Source: Cerrena zonata (taxonomy: Eukaryota > Basidiomycota > Agaricomycetes > Polyporales > Cerrenaceae). Taken from it: DNA of 64,000 bases. The position numbers and the translations under genes were made by a program. Positions 20,301-31,789 of this stretch are shown here, piece by piece. The stretch spans positions 62,001-126,000 of the forward strand of contig JASBNA010000086.1 of the NCBI GenBank assembly GCA_038087015.1. Reading direction: 5' to 3'. Under the pieces are notes generated by a model that saw nothing but the letters and a program-made list of their open reading frames with translations, was not told the origin of the DNA and ran no database searches. Positions within the stretch are counted from its first letter, which is position 1; every line of letters starts with the position of its first letter.

Positions 20301-21071
20301 AATTGGCGGTAACTGAATTGATTCTCTGTTTTGTTTATCATTAGGAATCGTGGATGTGCTTGACTGATTTCGATAAAAGCTATTACCCGATGGTACGGGG
20401 GATGACCCCAGTCCCCAATACTTATTGGCCAGTGGATTGCTGTCAGGGGGTGGAGAAATCAGTGGATTAACTGGTAGATTGGTTGAGCTAAACCCATACA
20501 TAGATGTATTGATTTCTTTTGGATTGTGAATGGGAGAGTTACTTGAATTTTTAGGTGCTGGAGCATCGGTTGCTGGAACACCAATAGAAGCTTCGATTTG
20601 CTTCAATCTTTCTTTCAATAACTCAAGCTCAGTCTTAGAAATAGTCACCCCGTCATCAACATGAGAATTGGCGTGAGAATCGTTACCCACAGAAGCCTTT
20701 GCCTTCTTCGAATTCTTCTTATTACCCAGCGAAAAATCATTCGTAAACAGTCTAATATCAACGTTAAAAGGATTTATTTCCTTTCTCCTTTGATTCCCAT
20801 CAGCCCCATTACCAATACTAGCCTCCACAAAAGACATTGGTCTTTTGGCTGATGCTTCATATGGTAGCACAACCTTGGGGTCTGTTGGAAGTGCTGACTC
20901 AGCACTGGAGTCGTAATAACAAGAGTCAACAAGATTCGTCTTGGTACATTGCTCACACGGTTTCCCCTTGCTACAACGAATCTTCTTTCTTTTGCAATTG
21001 GAACAAACCAAGCTTGACCTTTTCCGCTTTCTCGCTGGTGGGTTTGAAGAGACTGGTGGTACGGCACTCAT
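17371..21071 (-). CDS. Zn2Cys6 transcription factor, TAC1/HAL9/ZNC1-like, copy 1
   Basis: This is a fungal zinc-cluster regulator, about 1189 codons to the first stop (17502) and about 1233 with the out-of-frame tail. The cluster CSNCKRKKIRCSKGKPCEQC...C (C-x2-C-x6-C-x5-C-x2-C-x8-C) is near residue 24 after a PARKRKR stretch. The middle region (PFLDEFAFYKDV, YAPEDGDGAD, MAFSLGLNREPDKFP) is the fungal-specific domain and aligns with the next gene upstream, so the two are tandem paralogues. After the TAG at 17502 the -1 frame continues LGETGVGMAGSPTGIDRF and ends SKFDIFSDLPFDKMFNLGN, matching a motif in the paralogue; one base appears missing near 17503-17510. In C. albicans TAC1, ZNC1 and HAL9 are adjacent paralogues of this type. 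Targets are not known from sequence. Confidence 0.82.
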
Positions 21072-21455
21072 CCTTGATCACTGGAAACTGTTGAAGCAAT
21101 TAGCAAAAGAGCGGTGTGTACTAGAATTTTGGGTGGCGAAAAATTCCAGCTACTTCAATCCATTGAAAAGTCTCTTTAATTAAATATCGTAAGTATCTTT
21201 TAATTAGTCAAATGTTTTTTTTTCTTAATTAATGAACACACCCGCATGCCCCAAGATGGCAACTCCGAATGTTAAAAGCGAGTTATCGCCGGCTAGGCTG
21301 AACACTAACAAAACAAAAAAAAAAATCCACAAAAAAAGTTCAATGAATGAAGATTGCAGCCATTTACAGAAAACACGGAGTTTATTATACATTTATTAAG
21401 TGGTATTCTCTATCAAGAGGGTTATACTATCTCTTGGAATACCTACGAATCCTAT
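21072..21455 (-). other. Promoter between the two zinc-cluster genes (384 bp)
   Basis: AT-rich, with a T tract at 21211 and A tracts at about 21312 and 21332. GCCGGCTAGGCTG at 21289 is the only GC-rich word. I see no gene; it is the promoter of copy 1 and trailer of copy 2. Confidence 0.5.
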
Positions 21456-24400
21456 TTATCTAGATGGGTAAAAAATTTGATCCAAAGGCAAGTCACTGAA
21501 TAGATCAAAGTATTTTGAACCAAGGGCATCTTGGATCTGGTCTTCAGCCAAGTTTTTATCCGACGGAATTTCAAAGAAGGTTTTGTCGATTGGGTTTGTA
21601 GTGGAGTCGAAGGCTTTCTGTGGTTAGCAGCGGCGGGCGAATGACCATTGGCGGTCAGTTTCTTATGATTTTTGGCTGGCTTATTGGCAGTGATTTTGTG
21701 AGTTATCGGCTTGACTGTAGGCTGAACTGTCTTGTTGCTGATTCTTTTGTGCTAATAGTTGTAACCAGCTTGAATCGACTTCGGGCATGCTTTTATAGTT
21801 ATTGAAGTTTTCAAATTCGTCCTGCATTGGTGTCCAATCGTTTAGAAATCCATTCGACCCGGGTACATCATCCTGGAGATTCAAATTGGGTATATTGGCA
21901 AAATCACGAGGAAGAATACTACCTTCGTACTCTTTGTAATTTGACTCCTTTGGTTTATCAAAGATTTGATCACTTGGATTGAGTAAAAATGGGATTGGAG
22001 ATTTGGAATCAGTAGCTGATTTATGAAATCGTTGGGCAGATTCTTGTTCATGGCTTCGTGTTAGAGATTCCTCCTCTTTTATTTTAGATATATTTAACTC
22101 GTGTCTTCTTTTGGCTATCGAGACATACGAATCCTTATTTCCTCTTCTGGAATAAAGTAACTCATCATGACTTTTGAACATTGATTCCAAGTTGATGGGC
22201 TTGCAATTAACCTCCATCCATTTCTCCAAATAAGACATACCCGATTTTCCCATGGCAACTAATTGTTCCAAAGCTCCACAATCACAAACATCAACATTTT
22301 TAAGCTCAGCCATTTGTCCATAAAATTCTTCATTAGTCACAACACTCAACATAAAACTATGAGCTTTTTCAATTGTCCAAGCAAAATAATACCGATTGCT
22401 CAACACATAGGCTGAAAATAAAAAAATTTGTGAACATCTGATCATTATATTAGAAATTTCAATCCGTTTTTCAAAAATTTGTCTATATTCAGCATCATTT
22501 TTAAGCTTTTCATAGTGCTCAGGATCACCTTCCAGTTGATAAACACTAGCGGTATTTCTGCATAATCCAATTATGAGTAATTCATTACATCTATGAATAC
22601 AAAATTGAATGTTTGGATTTAATTTTAAATTAGCCCCTTCACCAAAACACGATTCACTTTTGAAAATAAAAGGTAAGATGACCGGCATCACTTCTTCAAC
22701 CACTAATGAAAACATCTTGGTTATATAAAATTGGCGCAATTCTGGATTACCCTTTTCGTCATAATATGATACAAAATAAAATGCAAGAATCATGAAAAAC
22801 AATTTACATTTCAAGCAAATTGATACTTTCAAGATTTTTGATGAAGAATAACTTATTTCATTCGATTCCAAAGGTTTGATGTAATCAATTAATCTTCCGA
22901 AACTAGCAAATGCTCCAACCTCAGCATGATTAATATATTTAGTTAATTCTGACATCTTAGCTTGGGAATCAATTTTCAAGACCAATCTCAAAATATGTTT
23001 GGTTGGGCCTTTAAGAAAAGCTTCATTAAATTTGAACGTATTATTCACTGCGTCATCCAATTGAACATCACGTAAATTTGAATTACCTGGCTCAGTAAAT
23101 GGCGGTAATGTATTATAATAATCCGAATTGATAGACAAAAAAGTACCTGATGCATAACATCTATCAAAATCCTCAGTGCATAGATGGGCCCATATCTTAC
23201 GCCTCAAGTTATTCTTTCTTTTATCAAAGTTGGAATTTTTCACATCACGCATTTCACGGTTAAGTCCCAAAGAATAAGCCATTTGTACTAACATACCGTG
23301 GAAAATTTGGTTTTCAGCATCGTCTATCCCATTCCCATCTTCTGGTGCATAACAATGATAAATTCTTATATATAATGCACATTGTAAAACTGGAAGTCTA
23401 CCCTTTTTCAATAAGGCAAATTGATTAAGACAAAGATGAGCTACGTCAATGGCTTGTAACAGAATTGGGTTTAATAAAAGATAACATGTTTCATGAGCTT
23501 TGGGAGAAATAGAATCCCCAACATTTAGCCTTGATTCATTTATATCAATTCTATTTGAAAAAAGTGAAACATACGATAATCTGATAACCACAAGTAATAT
23601 ACCAATTGTAGAAAAATCAATACGTTTGACTATATTAATCAGAACGAATTTTTTATCTTCGTAACACTCGGGACCAAATATCTTCTCCAAGCTCACTCTA
23701 AAATCAAATTCGTCGAGAAATGGGAAAAATGGATACAAGACACAGAAAAACTTTTTAACTAAAAGCCATAATGCTTTCTTTTTGGGCAAAACTGAAAGAA
23801 TTTGATCAATAATTTTAGTACCATAATGATCAAGCTCATCAAACACCGTAGCCTTAAGTTTCGGATTCTTGTTAACTGAACTTTTTAGTTGATTAGCATT
23901 ATCGTTATCAATAACAAAAGGCATATCATCTTCTAAATTATCATTCAACTCTCTTCTAGCGAAGTCTTCGTATGAGTTATCAACTTTGCTTTCGCTATCA
24001 CCAGATATAGAATTAGCCAAAAAAGTTGGTCTGGGCAATTCCGATAAATCTTTTGAAGCGGAACTTATGGGACTCTGAAGATTACTCAAAAATGAAGGAT
24101 TCAGTAAAGATCCATTAGAGCTGACCGGTGAAGGATGATATCGATCAGCATTCCTTACTAAATCTAAAGCATTTAACCTACTTTTAGCTTTTTGATCTTG
24201 ACAATAACGTCTTAGTATGGCTAACCAAAAATCTTTCTTCAGTACAGCAAACCATGCAAATGGTCCAATCATCGAACTTTCTGCGTCATTATGAGCATCT
24301 GGATCATCAGACACCGAGAATTTAGACACTTCATAAAGACTTATAGTTTCTTCTTCATTTTGAAATGGGTTAACCCCCAATTGATATCCTTTCAATAGTG

Positions 24401-25070
24401 GATATAAGGACTTTGGAGATTTTTTACCCTGGGAATCTGAGCCGGTTGTTTTTTCTGGTAAAAATCCGGGGAATTTAGGATCATGCAAAACATTCATATC
24501 CAAGAAAGTTCCGGAAATATTCAATGCTTGATGTTTTGATGCATTTAAGAAAACTGGGGTGGGATACAGTAGAATTTTATATTTAAAATGCATATCATAA
24601 TAGTTCACGTCGATAATATCACTATCTGGAGAATCCAATTTGACATGGTCAGTACTTCTTGTTGGGTCCGGTTGGGTTTTATGTTGTTTCAGTTCAAGCG
24701 CAATAAGTCTGTCCATTAATGTATTTAATTCCGAACTTCTGATCTGAACCAAACCCTCCTTTAATTCATTCTTTTGTTGACCATCTTTATCTTCAGTTTT
24801 ATTATTTGGCTTTTTATTGGGTGGTGGTTGAACAAGCGATACTGGAACTTTAGAATTTTCAATAGCTTTATCTAAAGAATCTTGATTATCTTCTGCTTCA
24901 TGGTTACCATCTACTAACCAATTAGAGTCGTATATACAATGCTTGACGGTATTACTCCGTACGCAAGAGGAACATGGACGTTTCTTATCACATCTTATTT
25001 TTCTTTTTTTGCAGGCCAAACATACTAGAGATGGTCTATTTCTCTTCCTTGATATGAGTTGAGACTCCAT
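21456..25070 (-). CDS. Zn2Cys6 transcription factor, TAC1/HAL9/ZNC1-like, copy 2
   Basis: Tandem paralogue of the preceding factor, 1129 codons from ATG at 25070 (MESQLISRKRNRPSL) to the stop at 21681. The zinc cluster CLACKKRKIRCDKKRPCSSC...C has the same spacing. FPFLDEFDFRVSLEKIFGPE, CYAPEDGNGIDD and MAYSLGLNRE mirror copy 1. The conserved acidic/aromatic tail found in copy 1 is also here but beyond the stop: SKYFDLFSDLPLDQIFYPSR ending at 21456, in the same frame as the main ORF with in-frame stops between. The other frame is open across the interval (HKITANKPAKNHKKLT...), so a +1 and a later -1 shift would restore it. Regulated genes are unknown; efflux-pump control would fit Tac1. Confidence 0.82.
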
Positions 25071-25564
25071 TTCGACGGAAGATTTCCCAAACAAGGGCTA
25101 GTAGACCATTGAATTTTTCGGGAAAATTTAAGTCTTTTAGTAGAAACTGTCTGTGGAAATCTCAACGGCTGAACCCTTCAAATTTAGACTTACTAATCTG
25201 ACAAATGCAGTTTGTGATTTTAAGTAGAGGTTGCTATCGGGCCTGGAATGTTTGAAAAGCAAAGAAGCAGCTTATCTGTAGCAAGCTCTAATTTATTATC
25301 GAATAATTGGATAGTTAAGCCTTGAATGCTACGCTTTTCCCAGATATTAATTGAAATCAATTTATCAATATACTTAACATAGTAAATGTCTGCTTATAAT
25401 ATCTTTTTTTTTTTTCTTTTTTTTTTTTTTTGGGTTCCGCCCAAATTAAAAACACCCGTACACACGCCTCAAGCACATAACTGCAAAAACTACAATTCCT
25501 CTTTTTATTCAAATAAATAATTTTTTTGTTTTATGGACAATGTCTAAAAGTACATATATAGAGA
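25071..25564. other. Intergenic region (494 bp)
   Basis: Promoter of zinc-cluster copy 2 and trailer of the PQ-loop gene. Two long T tracts occur at about 25403-25433. Nothing gene-like is seen. Confidence 0.5.
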
Positions 25565-26602
25565 TTAGTTGGTAGAGCCATAAGCATGGTTATTGTCGGA
25601 AGAGACGGCATCACCATTCAATAATCTGCGTTCTTCTAAAGTGCCTCCATTCTTTTTAGTTCTTGATGGACCAGAAGTATTTGTAATTTCATTTGCCGAA
25701 CAGCTGTCACAATCAGACTCGTTATAATTATCATAGTTTTCATTTTCGTTATAGAGGAAGAATTGAATGAAAATGGTAAAGTCCAAAGCCAAAGTACCAA
25801 ACGAACCAGCTAACCAAGAAGAATTAACCCAAAGATAATACCAAGAAGTATCAATGGCTAAAATGGAGATAACATAGGTTAAATTACCTAAACATGCAAA
25901 AAGGAAAAACATAAATGAGATACCGTCACAAGATTTACGTTTAAAATTAAGTAAAATTTGAGGAATACGAGAACCCAAGTATAAAAATGCACATAACCAA
26001 CCAAAAAATTGAGCTAATGGATCATAAACTAAATCTTGAGGTTTCTTATGGTGTTTTTTATTGGCATCCTTCAAATAAGATATATACCAGCCAATCAACC
26101 CGGCAGAAATCACAAGAAGTACCATAAGACTCTTGTAAAGAGTGGTCATTAATGGAGAAAGAGAATCCGATTTGGAAATTTGTGACTCCTCATCAATATT
26201 AGCACCCTCTTGTTGTTCAGATTCCTCTGGGCGTGATAACACGGTTTCTAAAACATCTTCATTCATAGGATTGGCAGGAGATAAGTGAACATAATCAGGA
26301 CTAGAGTCTCCGTGGCCGTAAACCAAACATTGCCAAAGTAAAACAACATCGGCCAATGTATAGTAAATTGCTAAAATAATCATGGTCGGAAGAACTCCTT
26401 GTAAAATCGACCCCAATACATTAAAGACATCCCCGGCTAACCAAAGGATTACAAACATTAACGATAACCCTTCCGCCGATTTTCTTCTAAAATTCTCATA
26501 TATTTGAGGAGCAAACACAATAATCCAACAAGCTAATGAAATGGACCCCGTCAACTGGGACACTTGATAAGCATCGATTATTATAGGTGGAGGTGGTGCC
26601 AT
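25565..26602 (-). CDS. PQ-loop vacuolar amino-acid transporter (Ypq family)
   Basis: A 345-residue seven-helix protein of the PQ-loop (SWEET/Ypq/PQLC2) family, which moves basic amino acids across the vacuolar membrane in yeast. Two PQ motifs are visible: IIVFAPQIYENFRRKSAEGLS (PQ at 32-33) and SRIPQILLNFKRKSCDGIS in the second half, each starting a three-helix bundle. A long hydrophilic loop between them carries an acidic, serine-rich stretch. ATG at 26602 (MAPPPPIIID) is the first in-frame ATG. The C-terminus is asparagine/serine-rich. Which of YPQ1, YPQ2 or YPQ3 it is cannot be decided here. Confidence 0.9.
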   Translation of the reverse strand: MAPPPPIIIDAYQVSQLTGSISLACWIIVFAPQIYENFRRKSAEGLSLMFVILWLAGDVFNVLGSILQGVLPTMIILAIYYTLADVVLLWQCLVYGHGDSSPDYVHLSPANPMNEDVLETVLSRPEESEQQEGANIDEESQISKSDSLSPLMTTLYKSLMVLLVISAGLIGWYISYLKDANKKHHKKPQDLVYDPLAQFFGWLCAFLYLGSRIPQILLNFKRKSCDGISFMFFLFACLGNLTYVISILAIDTSWYYLWVNSSWLAGSFGTLALDFTIFIQFFLYNENENYDNYNESDCDSCSANEITNTSGPSRTKKNGGTLEERRLLNGDAVSSDNNHAYGSTN

Positions 26603-26945
26603 TTCTATCACGTAAACTGTTTCTCCCAACCCGAAGTACGTACTAGATATCAGTAATTCAACTAATAGCAGAAACAAACTCTAGTATTCTGGAAATAAAC
26701 CCTGTTTCGGTGACTTTCTTCATCGCATTCCATTTTTTTTCATTCATTTTTTTTTTTTTCCCTTCATTTTTTATTTTCGTTTTTGGTGAGGAATTGGGTT
26801 TCTGCGTGCGGCATCATTTGTGGAGACAATTCCGTTTTATTAGTCATAGGCTGAATTACTGCAAATTACTGTAAAGCCATAAAACAACAGCTACAGGCTT
26901 ACAAGATAAAAGATGCAATCTAAGTATGTGTATTCGACAAGAAAC
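26603..26945. other. Intergenic region (343 bp)
   Basis: Promoter of the PQ-loop gene and trailer of FAA2, with T-rich tracts at 26733-26760 and CTGCAAATTACTGTAA-like words near 26858. No gene is seen. Confidence 0.45.
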
Positions 26946-29215
26946 CTACAATTTGGAGTGCTCAACCAAAGATCTTTCAAGATCATATAATCGGTTGAAG
27001 ATGGATGCAAAAAACTTTGAAGCAACACCTCGTTTGATTTTGAAGGTGGGAGTGACAACGTTTCTATCTAAGGTGAGTGGGTTAAGCTCAATGTGGATAT
27101 TATGGAGTTTTTCCAAGCCGTTTATGCTACTGCTGACATTTTGATTAATTTTCTTCAAAAAAATGGCTTTATTTTCGACTTTATTGAGTTCTTGAAAGAT
27201 CTCGGCCACCGACATATCAGCTCGATTGTACCCACATTCGTCGTTTAAAAACTTGATTCCCAGCTCGTGGGAAATACCAACGATTCCAACCAACCAATGT
27301 CTGATGGAATCACCGTGGATGTATAATTGTTGTATGATTGGATTCTTCAGGAGGTAAATGTTTTCAATTTTCTCGGGTGATATGTATTCTCCTTGAGCCA
27401 ATTTGAAGAAATTCTTAACTCGGTCGATGATGTATATGCGGCCGTTGTTGGGATCAATACGGGCAATATCTCCACTACTAAACCAGCCCAGGTTAGAATC
27501 TAAAACCTTGCTTGTCTCTTCATCATTCTTGAAATAGCCTGGGAATACCCCGGGTCCTCTTATTAATAGTTCTCCCTTGTGTTCATCAGCAGTGTAACCC
27601 ATTTCCTCACGGCTAACCAATTTCACCTCACATGATACCCCAGTGCTCCCACAGGATCCTGGTATGCACTCATAGGGATGACCTCTGGTGAAAGCTCCGG
27701 TGACTTCTGTGAGTCCATACAATTGACTCACACCAATACTTAAACTAGCCTTTAAGTAGATCAACGTTGCAGGGTTTATGGGTGCCGAAGCCGTCTGAGT
27801 CCAAATCAAGTTATCAAATCCCAACATTTTTTTCAAGTAAGTATAACCAGGATAGTTATCTATCAAATGGTTCTCACCTTTGGCAGCATCTCTAACCGAT
27901 TGTCTTGACGTTTTATACTGAATGATTTTGTTGATCAATTGTGCATTAATTGAATCGGTTTCTTGAGCTATATACGATTTAACCACCGATTCAAGCTTGG
28001 TAAGAAGCCTAGGCACAATTGAGAAATAATGAGGCTTGAATATCTTACAGTCTTCAATCAAATTGGAAAAAGCATCTCCCCTTTCACTATTGGCAGTGAT
28101 TGTACGAGGAAACCCAAGATAGTACCCAGTGGTTAAAGCAAATGCTGAAGTTCCTCTTTCGTAAATGTGGGTTAAGGGTAAGTATATTAAGGCTCGTCCG
28201 TCTTTGATCTGAGGAATTTCCGTGGCAAGATAGCTCATAGCACTAGCAATGTTAGCCTGAGTGATTTTGGCTCCTTTCGGATTGGACCCAGTGGTACCTG
28301 ACGTAAATGAAATCGTATAAACTGTTTGGGGCAAGGGAGGCAATTCATTTTGCATATTAATCGATCCAAGAGCTCAACCTGGTACATATCATGGACTGCA
28401 ATACGTAAATCTTCACCCAAGGTAACCATTCCATTATCTTGATCGGTCAAAGGGTCCATCGAAACAATGGCAATGACATTCTGCAAGCTGGTAGCATTTG
28501 CTTGCTTGAGCTTCAATAACATCTTGATTTTGTCCTTAGAACAAATTATTATGGGGCTTTCGGTACTCTCCAATATATGTTTTGCAACATTTTCGCCTAG
28601 AGTATCGTACAACGCGGTGTTTGTAATAGAATAGGATGAGCATGCCAAGTCAGTTAATAGCCATTCCATTCTATTTGCTGAAAAAATCGATAAAACAAAA
28701 GAGATATTCTCGTCGTGAAAGTCGTATGAGCGATACTTCAGTTGATGGCTTAAAATCTTTTGGTGGCTACTCAAATTGGTATCCATGAATGGGTTATTAT
28801 TCAAAACATGTAATATACCTGAACCCAAATTTTGTTTTCTAATATTCACTTCCTTATAAGTCAAGGACTCGTAATGGCCAGCTGATTTGCCTGTGGTGTA
28901 ATCAATTGGTCTGGATCCAAAACAGGGTCTATCCTTGAATAGCTTCACTGAATTTTCAAACAATCGATGATGAGTATCCAAATCTGGATGAAGATTAGAA
29001 ACCAAACTTTGTGGATGCATCTTGTTTCTGTACACTGGAGATTCATTCGGCGGGTGTGCTTCCATGTTGATTGGAACAGCATCGACCACTCCCAACTCAT
29101 CAAAAGGTAATTCATTGGGAATTAAAAGTTGGGGGTCGGGATGCATCTCTCTCGAGAATAAACTAGTTGCACCATTATTGGTTTCAATTGAAGTTCCTGC
29201 AAGCTCTTTAGACAT
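26946..29215 (-). CDS. FAA2: Peroxisomal long/medium-chain acyl-CoA synthetase Faa2-like, one frameshift
   Basis: Activates fatty acids to acyl-CoA for peroxisomal beta-oxidation. About 756 residues after joining two frames (yeast Faa2 is 744). Seen in order: CFGSRPIDYTTG, LTDLACSSYSITNTALYDTL, the AMP-binding loop TSGTTGSNPKG, LPLTHIYERG, YGLTEVTGAF, GWFSSGDIARID, RVKNFFKLAQGEYI and TPTFKIKRGVASKFF. It ends in -SKL, a canonical PTS1. The AMP loop has one extra residue (GSNPKG instead of GxPKG). One base is missing near 28362: the first frame reads ELLD, and the second resumes INMQNELPPLPQTVYTISF. ATG at 29215. Confidence 0.94.
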
Positions 29216-29641
29216 AGTTCGTTAACCGGTGGTGCAACTTAGACCTTTTGCACAACTAAGCCGGATCTCTAACCATCTTATATACCCAATGAAGGTTTGG
29301 AACAATAATTATGGAGGAGAAGAGAAGCTCCCCGCAATCACCTTATCCAACCATATGTCAACGGGTATCCATCCCACTTGATCCCAACTTCTCATATATC
29401 CGGGAGAGGAGTTATGACTTTACATCATCGAGCGATACCCGACGTTATCACTGCTTGAAGTGCAAGTCTTTAATACGGCTCTGCGAATTGAATTATGTCC
29501 GCAAAAACTCAAATACTTGATTCCCAATAAGTTTATTAAGTTATGCTATACTATTTTATATGCTAAGAATATATATATAATACAAATTCTATTTGGTATC
29601 TGAGTCCTCACCCGTGAGAATACCTTGATACCCCTGTAGTG
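29216..29641. other. Intergenic region (426 bp)
   Basis: FAA2 promoter and SGF11 trailer. A 69-codon plus-strand ORF (29311-29520) occurs with no recognisable domain. Nothing else is seen. Confidence 0.4.
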
Positions 29642-30040
29642 CTATCTTCTCTTTCGTTCAAGGCACTTGGTCATATGCTGAGCAAACCGACCACCAGCTA
29701 TTTTCCTTCCACAATTATCACAGGTGAAGTACCTGGAGGTTTCTGAAGATTTCAATTTAGCTTTATCCTGACCATATATATCGTTTTTCAGATTGAGTTG
29801 CTCGTTGATGATCACATCCTTGGTCGCATGCTTGCCGTCTTCTCCCACTGCTTCTTGGTATGACTTGAATCTGGTTAGACTGGCTAGGACCTGCTGCTTA
29901 ACCATATTATTAATCATGTCTCCAAACAAAGATTCTGCCTTTTTTGCCGTTGTTAATATTACTTTGCTCTAGTTGGTTGCGTCTAGATCTTATCAAACCA
30001 TACATACAAGAACCTGATACGTCACTGGGGTCTCGGACAT
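29642..30040 (-). CDS. SGF11: SAGA deubiquitinase-module subunit Sgf11, with intron
   Basis: Sgf11 anchors Ubp8, Sus1 and Sgf73 in the SAGA module that removes ubiquitin from histone H2B. The C-terminal zinc finger is clear: RYFTCDNCGRKIAGGRFAQHMTKCLERKRR (C-x2-C ... H-x3-C). The main frame has no ATG before its N-terminal helix, but a 33-bp first exon at 30008-30040 (MSETPVTYQVL) joins in phase to 29642-29938 through a 69-bp intron, 29939-30007. The intron begins GTATGT, contains TATTAAC as branch point and ends AAAAAAG. The product is 109 residues (yeast 99), and the joined helix TYQVLAESLFGDMINNMVKQ fits the family. The splice model is inferred. It is divergent from SEN54 with 238 bp between starts. 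Confidence 0.88.
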
Positions 30041-30278
30041 TCTGTCTCTATCTACTTTTCCATAAAACCCTCTGGATGCCTCGCCTATAGACAATATTCA
30101 AGAGAACGATACTAACTGTGAGAATCTGTTAGATCTGTGCTAAAGATGGATAACTTAATCTCTTTTTCGTTGAATTTTTCAGGGCCTCTTCTGTGCTGCG
30201 ACCTTCAATGAGAGAAAAAAAAAATATGAAGCTGCTCCAAGTATTGATTTGATCCCATATTCACGAACAGAATTAGGT

Positions 30279-31741
30279 ATGGAAGAGATAGAAGATGAGG
30301 CCCGGATAGTCCATTCTGGTGACTCGAAGGTGAATGCGGTTTCTGCAACAGCGGGGCCAGAGCAGGAGGAAGAAGAAGAAAACATCCAGGATTGGAAAGC
30401 CTTTAATAAACAGGTTGCTAGATCTTCACTGGCACCTAGTTCTGAAGCCATACCCGCAAGGGGTGAGAAGGACTTCGAGCCTGACGGGACTACTGTTCAG
30501 AATTCTTTGCTTGACGAATCAAGAAATGAAATGTATGCTGCGTTGCTGGGGTTGAGAGGCCATCCTTTGAAATCAACTGTTACAGCCGTGTGGATTCCTA
30601 GCGAAGGTAAAGCCCTTATTCTTCATGCTAAGGGTAATTTTTTCAAAGACATCGGGAAACCGGTTCATATCCCACTAATAAAGAAGGCACAGGGGGTGTG
30701 GCTAAGTCCAGTTGAGACGGTGTATCTAGTCGAAAGAGGGTCGGTGATTTGCTACTTGAGCAACGATGAATTCGAGAACTACTTGAAAATAGGTGGTGAC
30801 GAGGGGTTTGACTATAGAAATCGGTTGCGTCAACTCACCCTAAGTCATGTTTACTCACTTGCATTCTGTGTGGATGGTGATTTAATAGATAAGTATCAAG
30901 TATATTCGTATTTGAAAAGATCGGGTTATATCGTCCAAGATTTCAGACTAATTACCCCGGAACAAAGCCAGTCATTAGCTTTATTGCATAATAAGAAACG
31001 GGACTTATCTTCTCTTGGACAGCATCTTATCAGAAGGTTATGTGGTTTTTTTTCGTTCCCAATTTTCAATAAGTTAGTTTCTGCAGCATATTCTATTTGT
31101 CGTCATTTTCAACCTAGTCATTTTTTCAGCTATACTTCACTTTTCAAATCATTGCAGTTCATTCCGTCATACTCTACTTATGATACATTAAAGCCAGAAC
31201 TCTATCCCAACCTTACTACGGACCATAAATTAGCATACAATGTTTGGAAACCAATGCAAGGTTTTTCTAAGAAAAACCCACCTCCACCGGACTTTCAAGT
31301 TTGTATAATAAACACCGGTCAGAATCATTCATTCCCCACGCTTCAAGATATCCAATGTCTCTTCAACCAAATCAATCACACATTCCCATCCCAAAATAAT
31401 GACGAAGGGAAAAAATCAAAAGAAGATAAACCAAAAAAGACTAGCTCTTCTCAACCAACAAAAAGAGAAATTAAGCAACAACGCCAAAAGGAAAGAGCTG
31501 CAAAATTGGACCCAAAGATCCAGAAAAAAATGAATATTTGAAACAACGTGATCACCACTTAAAAAATGGCCTGAACGGCCGTACATTAATGTTGGCCGTG
31601 ATAGATAACGGAGTAATAAGTTTTAACAAATTGAGTGAAGCCGACTTCACCTTGAATAATGATCTGACGGTTTCAAACCTCAATGACTTGGCCCCTGAAA
31701 GATATGGATTGCATGGTACAATGTATCTTGAAAAAATATAA
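30279..31741 (+). CDS. SEN54: tRNA-splicing endonuclease subunit Sen54, one frameshift
   Basis: Structural subunit of the tetrameric tRNA intron endonuclease (Sen2, Sen15, Sen34, Sen54), on the mitochondrial surface in yeast. About 487 residues joined (yeast 467). Seen: EEEEENIQDWKAFNKQVA, NEMYAALLGLRGHPLKSTVTAVW, VYLVERGSVICYLSNDE, FCVDGDLIDKYQVYSYLKRSGYIV (the Sen54 N-terminal domain), a lysine-rich stretch, and the C-terminal TLMLAVIDNGVISFNKLSEADF. The frame breaks in a run of A at 31524-31530: seven are present and eight would join DPKIQKK to NEYLKQRDHH. The first in-frame ATG is 30279 (MEEIEDE). Confidence 0.94.
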
Positions 31742-31789
31742 AATTATTTATTTAGTGTATATATATATATAATCATCAATCGTCATCTC

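Noticed and set aside
29311..29520. 69-codon plus-strand ORF with CLKCKS
   Set aside because: A single CxxC, no second metal ligand pair, no recognised family, and it lies in the FAA2 promoter. Not enough to call a gene.
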